Positions 28,818 to 32,422 of a DNA stretch of 32,422 nucleotides are shown here, piece after piece. A program made the translations under genes and the position numbers. The stretch comes from a virus. Location of the stretch: the IMG/VR virus record IMGVR_UViG_3300047157_000154, positions 1 through 32,422 of that record. One strand, given 5' to 3'. Under the pieces are notes generated by a model. It saw only the letters and a list, made by a program, of their open reading frames with translations, did not search any database and was not told the origin of the DNA. Each line of letters begins with the position of its first letter. The stretch's first letter is position 1.

Positions 28818-30355
28818 TAATGGACGTCGAGGTAAAAACCGACAGCGCGATAGATAACGTAGACGACTTAAAAGAGTCAATAGAAGACGTAGGTAAGGAA
28901 ACTAAAAACGTAGCAGACGGAGCAACCGTTATGGGCGGTCAACTTGACGCGGCAACCGGAGGAGCTATAACTAAGTTTAAAGGATTGACTACAACGATTG
29001 GAGGAGTAGTAAAAAGTTTTAAATCTTTAAAAGTAGCTATTATTTCAACCGGTATAGGCGCTTTAGTTTTAGCTATTGGAGCAGTAGGGGCGGCGTTTAC
29101 TAATTCCGAGGAAGGACAAAATAAGTTCTCTAAAATAATGATGCAAATCGGTGTAGTTACCGGTAACGTTATTGATATACTAGCAAACTTAGGAAAAGGT
29201 ATTCTATCCCTTACTAAAATATTTAGCGATCCAGCCGCTGCGCTTCAAGGATTTAAAGACGGAATAGGAGACGCGGTAGACGGAATTAAAAACTTTAACG
29301 AAGAGACTAAAAAAGAAATTAAGATAGCCGGAGAGCTAGCGGATCAATACGCGGAGGCGGATAGAGCAGAGAGAGCTTTGTTAGTTTCAAGAGCAAAGGC
29401 GAATAGAGATAGAGCCGAACTTTTAGAAAAGGCGGTTAATAAAGAAAAGTTTTCGGTTGCAGAGAGAATTGGATTCCTTCAAGAAGCGGGAGCTATAGAA
29501 GAAAAGATAACAAATCAAGAAATAGAAGCGGCGCGTTTAAGGTTTGAGGCTAAAAGAGAAGAGAATAAATTATCCGGTTCTACTAAAGAAGATTTATTAG
29601 AGGAAGAACAGTTAAAAGCAAGATTAATAGATCTTGAAACGGCAAAGCTTACAAAACAAAAAGAAGTAACGAGTCAAATTATAGCCGCAAAGGCAGAGGA
29701 GGCGGCTGCTTTAAAAGCTATAAGAGATCAAGAGGCGGCGGATATAAAAGCGGCTCAAGATTTAAAAGACGCGCAAGACAAAGAGAGAGCGGATAAGCTA
29801 GCTAAACAAAAAGCCGACGCGGACGCAAAAGCAAAAGCGGAGGAAGATAGATTAAGACAAGAAAAAGAAGACGCGGAAGCGGCAGCGTTAGATTTAGCCG
29901 CAGCGCAAAGAGACAATACCTTAAACGCTATTATAAGCCTAGCCGGAGAGGGATCTAAGGTAGGTAAAGCGGCAGCGCTAGCTCAAGCTACTATATCCGG
30001 AATACAAGGAGTACAAAACGCCTATACTACGGCTCAAGCTTCGCCAATAACGGTAGGGTTTCCGGCGTATCCTTTTATACAGGCAGGTATTGCGGGAGCG
30101 TTTGCTTTAAAAACAATTCAAAGTATTGTAAGCTCTAAAAAACCTAGCTCTTCTGCGGGAGGCGGAGGAGGAACAGCGCCTGCGGAGTCCCAAGCTCCTA
30201 GTTTTAACGTTGTAGGAGCAGCACCCGAAAATCAATTAGCTCAAGTAATAGGCAATAAAGAAGAAAAGCCGGTTAAGGCGTTTGTAGTTAGCGGAGACGT
30301 TTCTACGGCTCAATCCTTAGATCGTAAAATAGTCGAAGGAGCTTCGATAGGATAA
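28805..30355 (+). CDS. Tape measure protein (short)
   Basis: The 516-residue protein opens with MGKIVMDVEVKTDSAIDNVD and helical sequence, then a hydrophobic stretch (VAIISTGIGALVLAIGAVGA, about 77-96) typical of tape measures, then a long Ala/Glu/Lys coiled coil (about 170-370), a second hydrophobic Ala/Gly region (about 405-450) and a Gly/Ser/Pro linker (SAGGGGGTAPAESQ). The C-terminus ends SLDRKIVEGASIG. Tape measures set tail length at roughly 1.5 angstrom per residue, so the tail would be short, on the order of 75 nm. It is the last gene of the tail operon, followed by a late-promoter-like signal. Confidence 0.8.
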   Translation: MGKIVMDVEVKTDSAIDNVDDLKESIEDVGKETKNVADGATVMGGQLDAATGGAITKFKGLTTTIGGVVKSFKSLKVAIISTGIGALVLAIGAVGAAFTNSEEGQNKFSKIMMQIGVVTGNVIDILANLGKGILSLTKIFSDPAAALQGFKDGIGDAVDGIKNFNEETKKEIKIAGELADQYAEADRAERALLVSRAKANRDRAELLEKAVNKEKFSVAERIGFLQEAGAIEEKITNQEIEAARLRFEAKREENKLSGSTKEDLLEEEQLKARLIDLETAKLTKQKEVTSQIIAAKAEEAAALKAIRDQEAADIKAAQDLKDAQDKERADKLAKQKADADAKAKAEEDRLRQEKEDAEAAALDLAAAQRDNTLNAIISLAGEGSKVGKAAALAQATISGIQGVQNAYTTAQASPITVGFPAYPFIQAGIAGAFALKTIQSIVSSKKPSSSAGGGGGTAPAESQAPSFNVVGAAPENQLAQVIGNKEEKPVKAFVVSGDVSTAQSLDRKIVEGASIG

Positions 30356-30361
30356 TATATA

Positions 30362-30388
30362 ACAAAACAATTTAAAAAATATTATATT
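30362..30388 (+). promoter_or_regulatory. Late-promoter-like signal of the head operon
   Basis: ACAA at 30362-30365, 14 bases, then TATTATATT at 30380-30388, with ATG at 30392. One mismatch from the others in the last base of the box. Confidence 0.6.
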
Positions 30389-30391
30389 AAT

Positions 30392-31393
30392 ATGGATATA
30401 GTCGAATTATTTATAGACGAAAACGACGAAGTTTCCGGAGTGGAAGCGGTAAGCGTAGTGGAAAACCCGGCAATAGAAGAAAATTTTATAGCTTTAAAAA
30501 ATCAAGAGTTTAATTTTGCGCAAGTAGATAAAGAAAAACGTATCCTTATGGGTGCCGCCTTAATTCCAAACAAGCCAATATATCGTAAAAATAAAGATTC
30601 GGAGTATTATATTTACTTTAGCCAAGCTACCGTTAGGAAAGCGAGCGAGTTATTCTTTATAAGAGGTAATCAAAATAACTCAACTCTAGAGCATCAACTT
30701 GAGCTTAAAGGATTAACGACTGTAGAATCTTGGATCGTAGAATCCGAACAAGACAAAAGTAGGATGTACGATTTTAACGTACCTATTGGAACTTGGATGA
30801 TATCCGTAAAAGTAAATAACGATAAAGTTTGGCAGCAAGTCAAAGCCGGGGAAGTGAAAGGTTTTAGTATAGAAGGATACTTCGCGGAAAAATTAGAAAC
30901 AAGACCTAACGAACCGATAAAAGACGATTTATCTAAAATAGAAGACGAGTATCTAGTCGAAGAATTAAAAGAACTTTTACAAGAAGAAAAATTAGAGTCT
31001 TTTTCGGATTATCCTAGCGGTGTAAAAAATAACGCTAAGAGAGGTATTGAGTTAAACGAAAAAGTAAACAACAAATGCGCGACTCAAGTAGGCAAAGTAA
31101 GAGCGCAGCAATTAGCTCAAGGTAAACCTATAACGACGGAAACTATAAAAAGAATGTTTAGTTACCTAAGTAGGGCTAGAGAAGATTACGACGAAAACGA
31201 TACGAAAGCTTGCGGAACTATTTCCTATTTACTCTGGGGAGGTAAAGCCGGTTTACGTTGGGCGGGTTCTAAACTCAAAGAACTTGACTTAATAGAGGAA
31301 GAATTAAAAAAGCCTTGTTACGACGGTTACGAAATGATAGGTTTTAAAATGAAGAACGGAAAAAAGGTTCCTAATTGCGTTCCAATAAAATAA
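30392..31393 (+). CDS. XkdF-type prohead protease with C-terminal conserved domain
   Basis: The 333-residue protein fits the putative phage serine protease XkdF (Peptidase_S78_2): MGAALIPNKPIYRKN (53-67), HQLELKGLTTVESWIVES (101-118), PIGTWMISVKVNNDKVWQQV (131-150) and GEVKGFSIEGYF (153-164). H101 and S159 are the likely catalytic pair. Residues about 203-298 (SFSDYPSGVKNNAKRGIELN; CATQVGKVRAQQLAQGKPIT; RMFSYLSRAREDYDENDTKA; CGTISYLLWGGKAGLRW) form a second conserved module often found attached to phage head proteins. The end, CYDGYEMIGFKMKNGKKVPN then CVPIK, is a further known tail motif. It matures the prohead by cutting scaffold and capsid proteins. It opens the head operon. Confidence 0.8.
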   Translation: MDIVELFIDENDEVSGVEAVSVVENPAIEENFIALKNQEFNFAQVDKEKRILMGAALIPNKPIYRKNKDSEYYIYFSQATVRKASELFFIRGNQNNSTLEHQLELKGLTTVESWIVESEQDKSRMYDFNVPIGTWMISVKVNNDKVWQQVKAGEVKGFSIEGYFAEKLETRPNEPIKDDLSKIEDEYLVEELKELLQEEKLESFSDYPSGVKNNAKRGIELNEKVNNKCATQVGKVRAQQLAQGKPITTETIKRMFSYLSRAREDYDENDTKACGTISYLLWGGKAGLRWAGSKLKELDLIEEELKKPCYDGYEMIGFKMKNGKKVPNCVPIK

Positions 31394-31394
31394 T

Positions 31395-31742
31395 ATGGAT
31401 TACAACCCAAGTCCTCAAAACGATAAACGAGCTTGTCTTTGTAAAGACGGAATAACCTATTCGCGGGAATGTTGCGACGGTAGTTTAGTAGCTCAAGGTA
31501 TAGGGAATATAGTAAAGACAACTACGACAAGATATTACAAAGTTACTAATTGTAGCGGAGGGACGAAGCATATACATACGCACGATTTAGATTTAACCGT
31601 AGGCGATATATACTATTTAAAATTTGTACATAACAACCATTCGGATTGTTATACTATAACCTCAACAAGAAATAACGGACACTTTGAAATAACTTCGGCA
31701 ACGGCGTATAATAATTGCGGTCTTTGTCAAGCGGCTAACTAA
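31395..31742 (+). CDS. Cys/His-rich head-region protein
   Basis: The 115-residue protein opens with NDKRACLCKDGITYSRECCD then GSLVAQGIGNI, a motif I recall from several Bacteroidota phage proteins near head genes. It contains KHIHTHDLDLTVGDIYYLKF and ends NNCGLCQAAN. Ten Cys/His residues in these clusters could bind metal. The gene starts 1 base after the protease stop. It may be a minor virion protein. No enzyme motif is seen. Confidence 0.6.
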   Translation: MDYNPSPQNDKRACLCKDGITYSRECCDGSLVAQGIGNIVKTTTTRYYKVTNCSGGTKHIHTHDLDLTVGDIYYLKFVHNNHSDCYTITSTRNNGHFEITSATAYNNCGLCQAAN

Positions 31743-31749
31743 AAATACA

Positions 31750-31776
31750 ACAAACTAAAAAGTAATTTATTATATA
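31750..31776 (+). promoter_or_regulatory. Late-promoter-like signal before the scaffold gene
   Basis: ACAA at 31750-31753, 14 bases, then TATTATATA at 31768-31776, with ATG at 31780. It would give extra transcription of scaffold, decoration and capsid genes, which are needed in large amounts. Confidence 0.65.
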
Positions 31777-31779
31777 GAT

Positions 31780-32394
31780 ATGAAATCAACTGATATGTTA
31801 AATAAAGTAAAAGAGATTCTTGGGGTTGAATTATCCGAAGAAAAGGAAATTAAGTTGGCTCAAGCCGAACTTGAGAACGGGACTATTATAGAATCGGAAA
31901 GCTTCGAACCGGGGAACGAGATCTTTATAGTAACGGAAGACGAACGTGTACCATTACCTATCGGAGACTATAAATTAATTGACGGAGAAACCTTAATTAT
32001 TAAGGAGGAAGGTATAATATCTTCTATTGGAGCCGTTGAAGAAGAGCCTACCGAAGAAGTAGAAGCGGAAGAGGTAAAAGCGGAAGAAGAAAAAGAAGAA
32101 ATGGGTTACGCTACTAAGGAAGAACTTGAAGAAGTCAAAAAAGTAGTAGAAGAAATTAAATCTATGCTAGAACCTAAAGAAGAAGAAATGAGCGAAGATG
32201 TAGATTCAAGCGTTAAGTCCGAAGAAACTACTACGAAAACGGTATACGCTCAAAAAGAGGATTTATCCGAAGTAGAAAAGGTTAATCATAACCCGGAAAA
32301 TGAAACAGATAAGAAAATGAATCTTTATTCTCAAAAAAGAGGTTTTACGACTTTAGATAGAGTAATGCAAAAAATATCAAACTTTAAAAATTAA
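31780..32394 (+). CDS. Scaffold-like acidic coiled-coil protein
   Basis: The 204-residue protein is very acidic (EEPTEEVEAEEVKAEEEKEE around residues 88-107) with a predicted coiled coil at about 105-135 (ATKEELEEVKKVVEEIKSML) and a short basic C-terminal region (MNLYSQKRGFTTLDRVMQKI), a layout common in phage scaffolds, where the C-terminal basic helix binds the capsid protein. It lies after the protease and before the capsid genes. The N-terminal 75 residues look like a small beta domain (FIVTEDERVPLPIGDYKLID). Confidence 0.65.
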   Translation: MKSTDMLNKVKEILGVELSEEKEIKLAQAELENGTIIESESFEPGNEIFIVTEDERVPLPIGDYKLIDGETLIIKEEGIISSIGAVEEEPTEEVEAEEVKAEEEKEEMGYATKEELEEVKKVVEEIKSMLEPKEEEMSEDVDSSVKSEETTTKTVYAQKEDLSEVEKVNHNPENETDKKMNLYSQKRGFTTLDRVMQKISNFKN

Positions 32395-32399
32395 ATTAA

Positions 32400-32422
32400 A
32401 TGTCAACAACAACAACAACAAG
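32400..32422 (+). CDS. 5' part of the decoration-like protein gene (continues at base 1)
   Basis: ATG at 32400, five bases after the scaffold stop, opens MSTTTTT and then reaches the window edge in mid-codon (AG). Base 1 (T) completes a Ser codon and the frame continues to 385. See the entry at 1-385. Confidence 0.7.

Noticed and set aside
1-32422. tRNA genes, CRISPR arrays, integrase or repressor genes, insertion sequences
   Set aside because: Looked for by eye on both strands; no cloverleaf with CCA-like end, no spaced direct repeats, no tyrosine or serine recombinase motif, no transposase found.

Overview
The window reads as one tailed-phage genome (siphovirus-type) that infects a low-GC, probably marine, member of the Bacteroidota (Flavobacteriia-like). 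Evidence: strongly AT-rich DNA, flavobacterial-style promoters (TTG-N19/20-TAnnTTTG) with A/C-rich leaders instead of Shine-Dalgarno sites, and head, tail and replication proteins of the kind seen in flavobacterial phages. The two window ends join in frame: the 23 bases from 32400 start an ORF that continues without interruption at base 1 to the stop at 385. The window is therefore most likely a complete circular (or circularly permuted) genome of 32,422 bp opened inside a capsid-associated gene. No integrase, repressor, tRNA or CRISPR was seen, so a lytic life style is the simplest reading.

Layout. 30392-1961 (through the junction): XkdF-type prohead protease, Cys-rich protein, scaffold-like protein, decoration-like protein, major capsid protein and probable tail tube protein. 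2010-2345: the only leftward gene, with its own promoter. 2468-5338: head-proximal protein, portal with a long extra C-terminal region, head-tail adaptor. 5349-7862: a CpG-poor appendage/tail-fibre cassette. 7862-9644: lysis-type cassette of small membrane proteins, a 25-residue CDGSH-like protein, an M15 peptidase and a 3-TM holin-like protein; this stretch carries apparent single-base frame breaks. 9777-18916: early/middle genes for replication, recombination and DNA modification (NinG, Erf, OB-fold ssDNA-binding protein, DnaB-like ATPase, sigma-like factor, two PD-(D/E)XK-type nucleases, RecE-like nuclease, CmoA-like enzyme, cytosine-C5 methyltransferase, DnaA-domain-IV protein). 18967-20378: terminase small and large subunits. 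20446-21589: accessory small genes. 21699-30355: tail genes (assembly chaperone with a -1 slippery site, completion proteins, Ig-rich tail proteins, tape measure).

Most notable system: a CmoA homologue (carboxy-SAM synthase family) overlaps the start of a C5-cytosine DNA methyltransferase in which the nearly invariant Asn of motif X is Arg. This suggests a phage enzyme pair that makes carboxy-SAM and uses it to place carboxymethyl groups on cytosine in phage DNA. Chemistry is inferred, not shown.

Second: a repeated signal ACAA-N14-TATTATAT(A/T) lies before structural operons at 2438, 18916, 21669, 30362 and 31750, with a weaker copy at 5319. In five of the six sites the start codon begins exactly four bases after the box, so the box sits at -12 to -4 of the A of ATG. 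This fits phage late promoters that make leaderless mRNAs, possibly read by the phage's own sigma-like protein (12796-13347). A different, host-type promoter class precedes early and accessory genes. Two of those promoters (20396 rightward, 2406 leftward) share a TTTAC-AAA-GTAAA palindrome that could be an operator.
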